A stretch of 11,465 nucleotides of DNA from Opitutaceae bacterium (GCA_031266495.1 JAISAX010000374.1:1-11465), one strand, 5' to 3'. Counted from the stretch's first letter, positions 1-6,137 are shown. Program-made: numbers and translations. Notes: generated by a model not told the origin, from the sequence alone.

Positions 1-47
1 CAAATCTGGATCGTCTCGACGACAATCTTCAATCAATCGCAATGTGT

Positions 48-1313
48 TTAATTCGTGATTCGTGATTCTTGATTTTCGATTCTTGATTCTTGATTCTTGA
101 TTCTTGATTTCCCGCCAAATGGCGGGACCGGGACTACGCCGATGCCGGCGAGGTCGGCCTCGGTGGTGCCTTTGTCGTCGGGTATCAGGGTGACGGTTAC
201 ACGTCCGGAGATGGGCGCGGGACCGGCGTGGAGGGTTTGCAGGGCGGGAATGCCTCCAGGACGGCCCGGGTAACTGATGGTTTTTTCGAAGCCGGGTCCG
301 GTGACGCGCAATCGCGTGGCTTTCACGCAGAGGAGCGCGATGCTTTCGCCACTCGCATCAAAAGTGAGACTCGCTCCCGGCGTCGTGCTTTTCCATGAGC
401 CGACGTATGTGTAGTAGCCGGGTTTGGTTTCGGTCCATTCGCCTTTTTTTTCGACGGGGATGATCGGCAGCAGGCGGGCGCGAGCGAGTTGTCCGGAACC
501 GAGCGGGGCGGGCAACGGTGCAGGTGTGGATACAGGGGGGGGAGGGGGGGGAGGGGGTACTTTGTTTGCGGATACGAGGGCATCCAGCAATGCGTCGGAC
601 AGCAGTTTTGCGTAAAAGGCATGGCCTTCCTGCGACGGGTGGGTTTTGTCGGGGAAAAAGGATTCGGGCGCGCTCTGGCCGTCGCGGAAAAGCGTCCGCA
701 CTTTGGGGCCGGCGTGGACTTCGGCCAGGTTGTAGTGCCGGGCGACGCGATGAAAGGCGGCGACGGAAGGCGGCAGTTCGTCCTTGTCATAAAAATTTTC
801 CACCATCGCGCGGCTGGTCGTGTGGAAGAGGACGATGCCCGTGCGGGGGTTGCGCGCGAGGGCTTGTTGGACGATGCCTTCCATGCCGTCGAGCGCGGAG
901 CGGTTCCCGAGGTCGTTGACGGCAAATTCGACCACGAGCAGGTCGATGTCCTTGTCGAGCAGTTGCACGCCGACGCGGTACGCTCCGTAGTGCGAGTTCG
1001 TGCCGCCGACGGCGGCCAGAATCGTCTCCAGGGTCGAGCCGGTGTTTTTGGCAAAGGCGGCGAGGCGGAGTCTGGTTTTCCAGTAGTAGCAGTCGGCGTG
1101 GTTCCGGACGCCGGCTCCCTGGGTGATGGAGCCGCCGAGGAATCCGACGCGCACCGGCTGGCCGGAACGGATTTTTTGCGCAACGTGGGCAAGGTTGCCC
1201 GCGCCGGCAGGAATGGCGTCGGGAATGACATCCGCGGCGGCGGCGGCTGGCAGGAATATCCCGGCGACGAGGGCAAGGAGGTGGCGGGGAACAACGGGCA
1301 GGGCAGGGTTCAT
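48..1313 (-). CDS. Secreted SGNH/GDSL-family hydrolase with C-terminal beta-rich domain
   Basis: Predicted exported esterase/lipase-type hydrolase, 421 aa, perhaps a carbohydrate deacetylase. The start at 1313 gives a hydrophobic signal peptide (about residues 10-27, ending AAAAAD); an upstream in-frame extension to 1544 lies inside the neighbouring gene and is low-complexity shadow. SGNH blocks are visible: GFLGGSIT with the nucleophile Ser62, VGGTNS around Gly104, VEFAVND with Asn133, and PDKTHPS with the Asp222/His225 pair. An eight-proline linker (253-260) leads to a beta-rich C-terminal domain of about 125 residues, possibly carbohydrate-binding. The gene starts 10 nt after the beta-helix gene stops, so it is probably the last gene of that operon. 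There is no clear ribosome binding site. The last 20 or so residues are encoded by a hairpin and 7-bp tandem repeats and are unlikely to be part of the fold. The substrate cannot be told from sequence. Confidence 0.9.
   Translation of the reverse strand: MNPALPVVPRHLLALVAGIFLPAAAAADVIPDAIPAGAGNLAHVAQKIRSGQPVRVGFLGGSITQGAGVRNHADCYYWKTRLRLAAFAKNTGSTLETILAAVGGTNSHYGAYRVGVQLLDKDIDLLVVEFAVNDLGNRSALDGMEGIVQQALARNPRTGIVLFHTTSRAMVENFYDKDELPPSVAAFHRVARHYNLAEVHAGPKVRTLFRDGQSAPESFFPDKTHPSQEGHAFYAKLLSDALLDALVSANKVPPPPPPPPVSTPAPLPAPLGSGQLARARLLPIIPVEKKGEWTETKPGYYTYVGSWKSTTPGASLTFDASGESIALLCVKATRLRVTGPGFEKTISYPGRPGGIPALQTLHAGPAPISGRVTVTLIPDDKGTTEADLAGIGVVPVPPFGGKSRIKNQESRIENQESRITN
50..127 (-). repeat. Hairpin plus heptamer tandem repeat overlapping the 3' end of the SGNH gene
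   Basis: On the minus strand a perfect 7-bp hairpin (TCCCGCC, loop ATTT, GGCGGGA; 127-110) is followed directly by about eight 7-bp units of the type AATCAAG/AATCACG, running to the stop codon at 50-48. Several central units (78-105) are identical and outer ones are degenerate. The array is inside the open reading frame and encodes a repetitive KSRIKNQESRIENQ-type tail. No U-tract follows the hairpin, so it is not a standard intrinsic terminator. The same arrangement occurs at 11309-11357. Confidence 0.85.
535..557. repeat. Interrupted homopolymeric G/C tract in the SGNH gene
   Basis: The plus strand shows G8-A-G8-A-G5. On the coding strand this is a run of CCC/CCT proline codons making the linker at residues 253-260. 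Slippage by one base would leave the SGNH catalytic blocks intact and truncate or frameshift the C-terminal domain. Confidence 0.8.
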
Positions 1314-1323
1314 GGTTTTGGGT

Positions 1324-3378
1324 TCAGTCGAGGTTGGAGCGGGGCCAGAGGAAGAAGCGTTGGTTGAGGTCGCCGAGGTGTTGCCAAGGGCCGGCCAACA
1401 CGTTGTCACCGGCGGGAAGCGGAGTGCCGGGGATCTTGGCATCGGGCATCGCCACGGCGGGCACGGGGCGGCGGGCGACGGCGTCCAGGAGGATTTCGAT
1501 TTCCTGCGTGTGCGGACGGATGATGATGCGTCGTGGGTTTTCAACGACGGTGGCGGCGTCCCGGCCCGTGAGCCGGCGCCACTCCGCGATGGTCAGGCCG
1601 TCGTGAAGCGACCAGCCGGCGTAGTCCTTGCGCGAGGCGATGGCGGAGGCTTCGCCTGCGAGCAGGGAGCGTATCCGGGTGGCAACTTCGCCTTCGAGCG
1701 GGCTGGCCTCGCCCTGGTTGGCGATGAAACGCGCATGGCGGAGCGAGACGATGTTGTGATCCGAATGGTTGTCCCTGGCGCGCTCGCCGTCGAAGGGGAG
1801 ATTGATGGCGGAGCGGGCGTTGTCGAAGAGGAGGTTGTTGAGCACGCGGAGGCGCGAGGCTTCGACGGGGGCGCCGGCGTAGTTGCGGTTGGTGATGCGC
1901 TGGAAAAACACGCCGTGGCGGGCGTTGGCGAAAGAGAGGTTGTGGGCGATGGTGATGCCCGAGGCGTCGTGTCCGTAAATGCCGTCGCCCGCGTAGTAGT
2001 CGCTGTAGGGGCGGGTGAAGGCGATGGTGTTGCCGTCGATAAGCGCGGGGCCGTTGCCCAGTTCCAGAATGATGCCGGCGCCGGCGTTGTTGAGGATGAC
2101 GTTGCGGGTGACGCGGGCGCGGGTGAAGCCGTTGTCGATCCAGATGCCGTGGGCGTCGTTGTCGCGCACGAAATTGCCTTCGATACGCGCGCCGGTCGCG
2201 CCGTGGAGCTTGATGCCGGCGTGTTCTTCCCACGCGTTGAAGTGATCGATGCGCGAGGGGCGGAAGCCGAGGGCGTTGTTGCGCTCGACGCGGTTGCCTT
2301 CGACGACAAGGCCGGCGCAGTGCCACGCGGCGAGGCCGCAGAGGCCGTTGTCGGTAATCGTGTTGTTGCGGATGGTGTTGTGCGCTCCGGTGAGGAATCG
2401 TTGGTCTTTCGGGTCGGTGGCGGCGAAGGCGTCGCCTTTCCAGTATTCGCTGCCGGCGTCGATGCCGATGGTTTTGGCGTGGCGGATGATGTTGTCCTCG
2501 ACCAGCCAGTGCCTGCCGCTGCGCAGGCTGACGGCGCCGAGTTGGGGAAAGGGTCCCTGGTTGGCGGCGTGCTCGAATACGAAACCGCGCACGATGATGT
2601 GGGAGAGTCCGCGTCGTGCCGGAGCGAATACGCGGTCGCGCGTGGTCAGCTCCACGAGGCGGGCGGCGAGCGGCACGGCGGTGGGGAAAAAGTGGACGAT
2701 GAGGCCGTCGCCCTGTTCGTTGACGATCCAGGCGCCGGGTGTGCGGAGGACTTCGGCGATGGTCTCGGCTTCGCGAAGGGGCTGGCCGTCCACGAAGAGC
2801 TGGCCGAGGGTGCGGGGGAGGCGTCCGGGTTGCTTGTCCTTGATCCAGTCCGTCGTGCGTTCCTGAAATGCGGATACAGGGCGGGCGGGCAGGACGAATG
2901 TCTGGCTGGCGATGCTGATGCCGGAGCGGCAGGGGTTGCGGATGGCATTGGCAAAGAGTGCTTCGTCGAGTGGCGCGGTGAATACGCCGGGGTGTTCCGC
3001 GAGCGGAGTCCAGGCGGGGGTCCAGACATCCGAACCGCGCACGAATACCCGGTGGCCGGGCGCGGCTTGCCAGGTGACGGGCGCGTCTTTTGTGCCGCCG
3101 CGCACGGGGGCGATGTGCTCGCGATAGACGCCGGGTGCGACGTAAACGGTGTCGCCGGGTCCGGCTTGCGCGGTGGCGGCGGCAATGGTGCGGAAGGGGC
3201 GGGCGGCGTCGCCGGCGCCGGTGCCGGCGGCGGTATCGGTGTCGGTCGCCTGCGGGTGGTTTTGATCCACGTGCAGCGTGCGGGCCGTTGCTGCTGCTGC
3301 TGTGGCGGCGGCGGCGGAAAGGGTCATCGGCAAGGCGAGTGCCAGAAGGAGGTGAAGGTGGCCGGGGCGCGTGAGCAT
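1324..3378 (-). CDS. Secreted right-handed parallel beta-helix protein (pectate lyase/chondroitinase-B-like fold)
   Basis: Exported protein of 684 aa. The ATG at 3378 begins a hydrophobic signal peptide (about residues 7-30, alanine-rich) and sits 4 nt after the prepilin stop; an in-frame ATG at 3396 would overlap that gene by 14 nt and add six residues. Residues 35-120 show the N-terminal pattern common in this family (LHVDQNHP..., PFRTIAAATAQAGPGDTVYVAPGVYRE), which precedes beta-helix polysaccharide-active proteins. From about 245 to 560 there are repeated short coils typical of parallel beta-helix domains, with recurrent IRNNTI, VEGNRVERNN, IEGNFVRDND, VTRNVILNNAG, IDGNTIAF and LNNLLFDN motifs. 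Such proteins are usually polysaccharide lyases, hydrolases or epimerases; I cannot assign catalytic residues or a substrate. It is the middle gene of the prepilin/beta-helix/SGNH operon. Confidence 0.88.
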   Translation of the reverse strand: MLTRPGHLHLLLALALPMTLSAAAATAAAATARTLHVDQNHPQATDTDTAAGTGAGDAARPFRTIAAATAQAGPGDTVYVAPGVYREHIAPVRGGTKDAPVTWQAAPGHRVFVRGSDVWTPAWTPLAEHPGVFTAPLDEALFANAIRNPCRSGISIASQTFVLPARPVSAFQERTTDWIKDKQPGRLPRTLGQLFVDGQPLREAETIAEVLRTPGAWIVNEQGDGLIVHFFPTAVPLAARLVELTTRDRVFAPARRGLSHIIVRGFVFEHAANQGPFPQLGAVSLRSGRHWLVEDNIIRHAKTIGIDAGSEYWKGDAFAATDPKDQRFLTGAHNTIRNNTITDNGLCGLAAWHCAGLVVEGNRVERNNALGFRPSRIDHFNAWEEHAGIKLHGATGARIEGNFVRDNDAHGIWIDNGFTRARVTRNVILNNAGAGIILELGNGPALIDGNTIAFTRPYSDYYAGDGIYGHDASGITIAHNLSFANARHGVFFQRITNRNYAGAPVEASRLRVLNNLLFDNARSAINLPFDGERARDNHSDHNIVSLRHARFIANQGEASPLEGEVATRIRSLLAGEASAIASRKDYAGWSLHDGLTIAEWRRLTGRDAATVVENPRRIIIRPHTQEIEILLDAVARRPVPAVAMPDAKIPGTPLPAGDNVLAGPWQHLGDLNQRFFLWPRSNLD

Positions 3379-3382
3379 TTTT

Positions 3383-4003
3383 TCAGAACAGGTCATTGTA
3401 GAATCCGGATACGGGAGTGGGTTGCGGGAGGGTGGAGACGTGGCCGTCGAAGAAGGCGACATTGATCTTCCCCCGGTGCCGGAATTCGGCGTTCCGGTTG
3501 GCCGGGGCCTTGTCCATGTAGTAGGGGTGGGCGTCGCTGAAATAAAGGGTGCGGGACGGGTTGGGGATTTCATGTAACGCGGTTTTGGATACTTCCCAGT
3601 ATCCGCCGTTGGCGAAGCCGATCCTCTGGGCATTGTAGCCGCAGGAGAGCTGGTTGATGCCAACGTTGTCCCCGACGCCGGTGCGATCCCTGGCATCCTC
3701 CGGGCACATCCAGACGCCGTTGAGGGCCAGCATGTCGCCTTTGGTGAGTTTGGGGAGGTAAGCACCGTTGACGAGGGCGCCGTAGAAGTTGGCGGGGACG
3801 GTGCGGTTGTCCTTTCGGTCATGGCTGTATTGCAGGGCCGCCAGGGTTATCTGGCGGAGGTTGGATACGCAGCGCACGCGGCGGGCGGTGGAGCGAACCG
3901 TGCCCAGGGTCGCGAGTATCAGCGCCGTCAGGACACCGGTGATCGCGATGACGGCGAGGAGTTCGATGAGCGTGAAAGCGCGGGATCGGGAAGAGGGTTT
4001 CAT
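3383..4003 (-). CDS. Prepilin-type N-terminal cleavage/methylation protein with H-X9-DG motif
   Basis: Type II secretion/type IV pilin-like (pseudopilin) protein of 206 aa. The start at 4003 gives a short basic leader (MKPSSRSRA) followed by [12 protein letters not shown]: prepilin peptidase would cut after Ala9, leaving Phe10 as the methylated N-terminus and Glu14 as the conserved +5 glutamate. Ala rather than the usual Gly at -1 is tolerated in the family. A single hydrophobic helix spans about residues 10-33. Near the C-terminus His176-X9-Asp186-Gly187 forms the H-X9-DG motif found in large paralogous families of Planctomycetes and Verrucomicrobia. It is the first gene of the minus-strand operon, 4 nt before the beta-helix gene, suggesting a surface or secretion role linked to those enzymes. 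No Shine-Dalgarno is visible upstream. Its 5' coding region is about 90% identical to 4501-4595. Confidence 0.93.
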   Translation of the reverse strand: MKPSSRSRAFTLIELLAVIAITGVLTALILATLGTVRSTARRVRCVSNLRQITLAALQYSHDRKDNRTVPANFYGALVNGAYLPKLTKGDMLALNGVWMCPEDARDRTGVGDNVGINQLSCGYNAQRIGFANGGYWEVSKTALHEIPNPSRTLYFSDAHPYYMDKAPANRNAEFRHRGKINVAFFDGHVSTLPQPTPVSGFYNDLF

Positions 4004-4113
4004 GAGAGGGATGATGAAGTCGCTGAGGCAGGAAGAGCCGATGGATGACCAATGAGTGGCCGTGTCGATGGATCTGCATCCAAGTCGGGAAAGGTGGATC
4101 AACGCAAGAAAAA

Positions 4114-4143
4114 ACTATGTTAACATAGTCGTTTTTAACATAG
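4114..4143. promoter_or_regulatory. Palindromic operator plus third half-site upstream of the first XRE gene
   Basis: ACTATGTTAACATAGT at 4114-4129 is a perfect 16-bp palindrome. The half TTAACATAG (4120-4128) is repeated at 4135-4143, 15 bp further on and 15 bp before the TTG start at 4158. An inverted repeat plus an extra direct half-site just ahead of a small HTH gene is the usual layout of a self-regulated operator. It lies between the divergent prepilin operon and the XRE gene, so it could influence both. The ATAGTC edge resembles C-boxes of restriction-modification controller proteins, but only loosely. Confidence 0.72.
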
Positions 4144-4157
4144 CGGACCACTAGAAT

Positions 4158-4418
4158 TTGCGCCTCTTGGTTGCTAAAAAAGATCCACGAACACCTGCAC
4201 AAGTTCGCTTGGCGAAACAGCTTGGGGCTGCGCTAGGCGAGGCTCGCCGCGTGGCTGGCATTACGCAGGATGAGTTGGCTTGGAAATGTGATCTGCACCG
4301 CGCTTACATGGGGTTTATCGAGCAAGGCCGTTACAGCATCACTCTGGCAACCCTCGTGCAGGTCTGTGAGAAGCTGGGCGTCAAACCCTCCGATATCCTG
4401 AAAAAAATCAACCTCTGA
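4158..4418 (+). CDS. Small XRE-family HTH regulator, controller-protein-like
   Basis: Single-domain DNA-binding protein of 86 aa. The helix-turn-helix lies at about residues 36-58 (TQDELAWKCDLHRAYMGFIE), followed by the usual helices SITLATLVQVCEKLGVKPSDIL. No sensor domain is present. The frame is closed upstream by TAG at 4152, so it must start at TTG 4158 or TTG 4167; no ATG is available and no Shine-Dalgarno is seen. Size and fold match the C (controller) proteins that time restriction-modification expression, and a methyltransferase/nuclease pair lies about 1.7 kb downstream on the same strand. A plain phage-type or antitoxin-type repressor is equally compatible. Expression is probably controlled through the palindrome at 4114-4143. 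Confidence 0.86.
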   Translation: MRLLVAKKDPRTPAQVRLAKQLGAALGEARRVAGITQDELAWKCDLHRAYMGFIEQGRYSITLATLVQVCEKLGVKPSDILKKINL

Positions 4419-4451
4419 CCGTTCCCGGTCGCAATACCGTACTTGGCGTTT

Positions 4452-4628
4452 TCACGAGGCAACCTGACTCTGATTCGGTAGCAACCTCCTCCCGACCATG
4501 GTGCGAACCGTGCCCAGCATGGCGAGTATCAGCGCGGCAAGGACGCCGATGATCGCGATGACGGCGAGGAGTTCGATGAGCGTGAAAGCGCGGGAAGAGG
4601 AGGAAGAGGGAAAGGTCTTCGAGGTCAT
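4452..4628 (-). pseudogene. Truncated prepilin-like gene (58-aa remnant)
   Basis: Reading from ATG 4628 to TGA 4454-4452 gives a 58-aa product: a serine-rich leader, then [25 protein letters not shown], an intact prepilin cleavage site (Ala14/Phe15, +5 Glu19) and transmembrane helix, then GTVRT. After that (about 4500) similarity to any prepilin ends and 15 unrelated residues lead to the stop; the roughly 150-residue C-terminal domain with H-X9-DG is missing. The DNA at 4501-4595 aligns without gaps to 3891-3985 of the intact prepilin gene with about nine mismatches, and the last 46 bp (4550-4595) are identical. Probably a paralogue cut off by a rearrangement on its 3' side. A functional mini-prepilin is unlikely but not excluded. 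Confidence 0.85.
4501..4595. repeat. Duplicated prepilin 5' segment, copy 2 (copy 1 at 3891-3985)
   Basis: The two 95-bp segments are in the same orientation, 610 bp apart, with about nine mismatches, all in the first 50 bp; 3940-3985 and 4550-4595 are identical. They encode the FTLIELL cleavage region and helix. Identity in synonymous positions points to recent duplication or gene conversion rather than protein-level constraint alone. They flank the first XRE gene. Confidence 0.88.
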
Positions 4629-4635
4629 ATTAACG

Positions 4636-4699
4636 CGCTGATTCCGTAGCGTGTTTCCGTGGAAGTCAAGTCGCTATTTTTGTAGCGTGAATTCCGTAG
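4636..4699. promoter_or_regulatory. Twice-repeated inverted repeat (CGCTR-N6-TAGCG) before the second XRE gene
   Basis: CGCTG-ATTCCG-TAGCG (4636-4651) and CGCTA-TTTTTG-TAGCG (4672-4687) share arms and a 6-nt spacer, with starts 36 bp apart. TAGCGTG recurs at 4647 and 4683, and ATTCCGTAG at 4641 and 4691. The second copy ends on the first base of the likely GTG start at 4687. Repetition and position suggest an operator for the adjacent XRE protein, in the divergent gap facing the prepilin remnant. No convincing -35/-10 pair was recognised. Confidence 0.55.
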
Positions 4700-4953
4700 A
4701 AATTTTTGGCATTAACCTTCGTAATTTACGGCTGGCGCGTGGACTCACGCAAGAGGCGTTGGCCGAATTGGCCGGTATCGCCTACCGGCATTATCAAGAC
4801 ATTGAAGCTGGTCGTCGGCCGGGATTGCAGGTGGCAACAGTTGATCGCCTGGCAATGGCCTTGGGTGAGTCGACGCCTCATCTGCTGGAGCAAGGAAGAT
4901 TCGCCGAGCCTGAAGCAAAACGGGGCAAACGCGTGTACCGTATCGTCCGGTAG
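4687..4953 (+). CDS. Small XRE-family HTH regulator
   Basis: Single-domain HTH protein of 88 aa if it starts at GTG 4687 (MNSVEIFGINLRNLRLARG); this fits the family, where the domain begins within about ten residues of the N-terminus. An earlier in-frame GTG at 4651 would add 12 residues without family character and would be translated through the putative operator. The HTH is at about 20-43 (LTQEALAELAG, IAYRHYQDIEAG), followed by the two supporting helices, ending with a basic tail (KRGKRVYRIVR). The recognition-helix region YRHYQ resembles YKYYQ of the next XRE gene, so the two look like paralogues. It ends 32 nt before that gene and is probably co-transcribed with it. The target is unknown; self-regulation via 4636-4699 is the simplest guess. 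Confidence 0.86.
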   Translation: MNSVEIFGINLRNLRLARGLTQEALAELAGIAYRHYQDIEAGRRPGLQVATVDRLAMALGESTPHLLEQGRFAEPEAKRGKRVYRIVR

Positions 4954-4985
4954 TCGTTTGCATTTCTCCGATCTCGCCTGCGCCA

Positions 4986-5294
4986 ATGTCTGCCGCTTAT
5001 CCGCTCATGCGCCGTGTCGTTCATTTCCTCCGCAAGAGGCAGGGATTGACGCAGGAGCAGTTTGCCGAGAAGGCCGGCCTGGACTACAAATACTACCAGC
5101 TTTTCGAGACGGGACATACCGGCACGCCATCGCTCAAGATGGTCGAGAGCATTGCCAGGGTGTTGTCAGTGAAGCCGTGGGTTCTTTTTTGCGACGAGAT
5201 CGGTTTGATCGAAGAACGGACCGGCGTTCCGGCGGGCGAGATTTCAAAGCAGCGCAAGCCGAAGCCCGGCAGGCCAAGGAAGCTCGCCGAGTAA
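4986..5294 (+). CDS. XRE-family HTH regulator with AT-hook-like basic tail
   Basis: HTH protein of 102 aa from ATG 4986; a second in-frame ATG at 5007 would remove seven residues upstream of the domain. The HTH occupies about residues 20-45 (LTQEQFAEKAGLDYKYYQLFETG), with following helices SLKMVESIARVLSVKPWVLF. After residue 85 the tail turns basic and proline-rich and ends KPGRPRKLAE, containing the G-R-P core of an AT-hook, a minor-groove binding element. It could strengthen DNA contact or be a flexible tail. Third of three consecutive small regulators ahead of the LexA-type/methyltransferase/nuclease operon, separated from it by about 190 bp with hairpins and a palindrome. Likely in one transcript with the preceding XRE gene. 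Confidence 0.88.
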   Translation: MSAAYPLMRRVVHFLRKRQGLTQEQFAEKAGLDYKYYQLFETGHTGTPSLKMVESIARVLSVKPWVLFCDEIGLIEERTGVPAGEISKQRKPKPGRPRKLAE

Positions 5295-5360
5295 GCGGGC
5301 TTTCCGGCCTCGGCGAGAGACCGACTTGACTGATCATGCCTCAAGGCTCTCGGACGCCGA

Positions 5361-5394
5361 ATGCTCTCAAGCATAGTGGACTGTAAAGAGTCCA
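5361..5394 (+). terminator. Two adjacent small hairpins after the XRE genes, possible terminator or attenuator
   Basis: ATGCT-CTCA-AGCAT (5361-5374) is followed two bases later by TGGACT-GTAAAG-AGTCCA (5377-5394), then TTTCTCC. Both stems are perfect (5 and 6 bp). They sit about 65-100 nt after the third XRE stop and about 95 nt before the LexA-type start. The T-tract is short, so a weak terminator is only one option. Confidence 0.35.
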
Positions 5395-5461
5395 TTTCTC
5401 CGCTCGCCGGGGAATTTCTTATAAGTTCACCGAAATCAGCTTGTGCTTGTTTGCATCAAGG

Positions 5462-5483
5462 ATACCAAACATATGTTTAGTAT
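5462..5483. promoter_or_regulatory. 22-bp near-perfect palindrome overlapping the LexA-type gene start region
   Basis: The core AAACATATGTTT (5467-5478) is a perfect palindrome. Outside one mismatched pair it continues as ATAC on the left and GTAT on the right, so 10 of 11 base pairs match. It ends three bases before the GTG start at 5487 and would cover the 5' end of the transcript. That is where a repressor would block expression of the three-gene operon, so autoregulation by the LexA-type protein is the best guess. Control by one of the XRE proteins is also possible, since the AACATA half resembles the 4114-4143 site. Confidence 0.68.
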
Positions 5484-5486
5484 TCC

Positions 5487-6137
5487 GTGGAAGCTCTAAC
5501 ACCAAGTCAGCTCATCGTTCTCCGCTTCGTCGCGGATCGCCTCCACTACGGGCAATCTGCTCCCAGTGTGCGGGAGATCTGCTCGGAGATGGGCTACCGC
5601 AGCACCCGCGCGGCCCAGGACGTGTTGTCTGCCCTGATCCGCAAAGGCTTCCTCGCCCGCGAGCCAAACCGTGCCCGCGCACTTCGCGTGCTCTCCTCGC
5701 CGGACATCTCCGCGCGTTCCCGTTCATCCATTGAGCCTGCTGCCCAAGCCGCTCCGGGCATTCCACTACTCGGCTCCATCGTGGCCGGTTTGCCTGAAGA
5801 CGCCACAGAATCTTTGGAAAGCACGCTGCCAGTTTCGCCAGATCTTTTTGATATCCCCAAGCGGCACCGCGTTTTTGCTCTCCGCGTACGAGGTGATTCG
5901 ATGAAGGATCGGCACTTCATTGAAGGAGACCTCGTGATATGCGATGCGGATGCCGACGCGCGGCATGGTGATGTGGTCGCCGCCGTGATCGATGGTGAAT
6001 CAACGCTCAAAACCCTGATCCATCGCGATGGCAAAGTCTGGCTTCGCGCCGAAAATCCATCCTGCCCTGCACTCCAACCCGCTGCCGAGTTGACCATCCA
6101 GGGCGTAGCCTGTGGAGTCATTCGATCCCGCGTCTGA
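5487..6137 (+). CDS. LexA-type self-cleaving transcriptional repressor (S24 peptidase family)
   Basis: Repressor of 216 aa with both LexA domains. Residues 1-70 form the LexA winged helix-turn-helix (MEALTPSQLIVLRFVADRL..., PSVREICSEMGYRSTRAAQDVLSALIRKGFL). A linker (70-90) leads to the S24 domain: cleavage site Ala100-Gly101 in GSIVAGLPE, nucleophile Ser138 in RGDSMKD, general base Lys175 in STLKTL. All catalytic parts are present, so RecA-filament-stimulated self-cleavage is expected from the family. GTG 5487 is the only start, as TAG at 5478 closes the frame. The gene overlaps the methyltransferase gene by one base, so it is probably translated together with it. It may be the housekeeping LexA, but its place in a restriction-modification operon favours a dedicated paralogue tying the system to DNA damage. 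Repression through 5462-5483 is inferred. Confidence 0.93.
   Translation: MEALTPSQLIVLRFVADRLHYGQSAPSVREICSEMGYRSTRAAQDVLSALIRKGFLAREPNRARALRVLSSPDISARSRSSIEPAAQAAPGIPLLGSIVAGLPEDATESLESTLPVSPDLFDIPKRHRVFALRVRGDSMKDRHFIEGDLVICDADADARHGDVVAAVIDGESTLKTLIHRDGKVWLRAENPSCPALQPAAELTIQGVACGVIRSRV

Noticed and set aside
489..1367. 292-codon open frame on the plus strand opposite the SGNH gene
   Set aside because: The complementary strand carries all SGNH blocks and a signal peptide; this frame has no family pattern and is a shadow.
1123..3465. 780-codon open frame on the plus strand opposite the beta-helix gene
   Set aside because: It is antisense to a gene with a clear signal peptide and beta-helix coils. 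The translation is V/G/A/D/E-rich low-complexity sequence typical of a GC-rich complementary strand, with no recognisable domain.
4417..4430. GACCG-TTCC-CGGTC hairpin at the stop of the first XRE gene, considered as a terminator
   Set aside because: Only a 5-bp stem that includes the stop codon, with no T-tract after it; too weak to call.
4655..5493. Shared 11-mer TTCCGTGGAAG upstream of the second XRE gene (4655) and at the LexA-type start (5483)
   Set aside because: Around sixteen repeated 11-mer pairs are expected by chance in a window this long, and one copy is partly coding, so it does not support a shared operator by itself.
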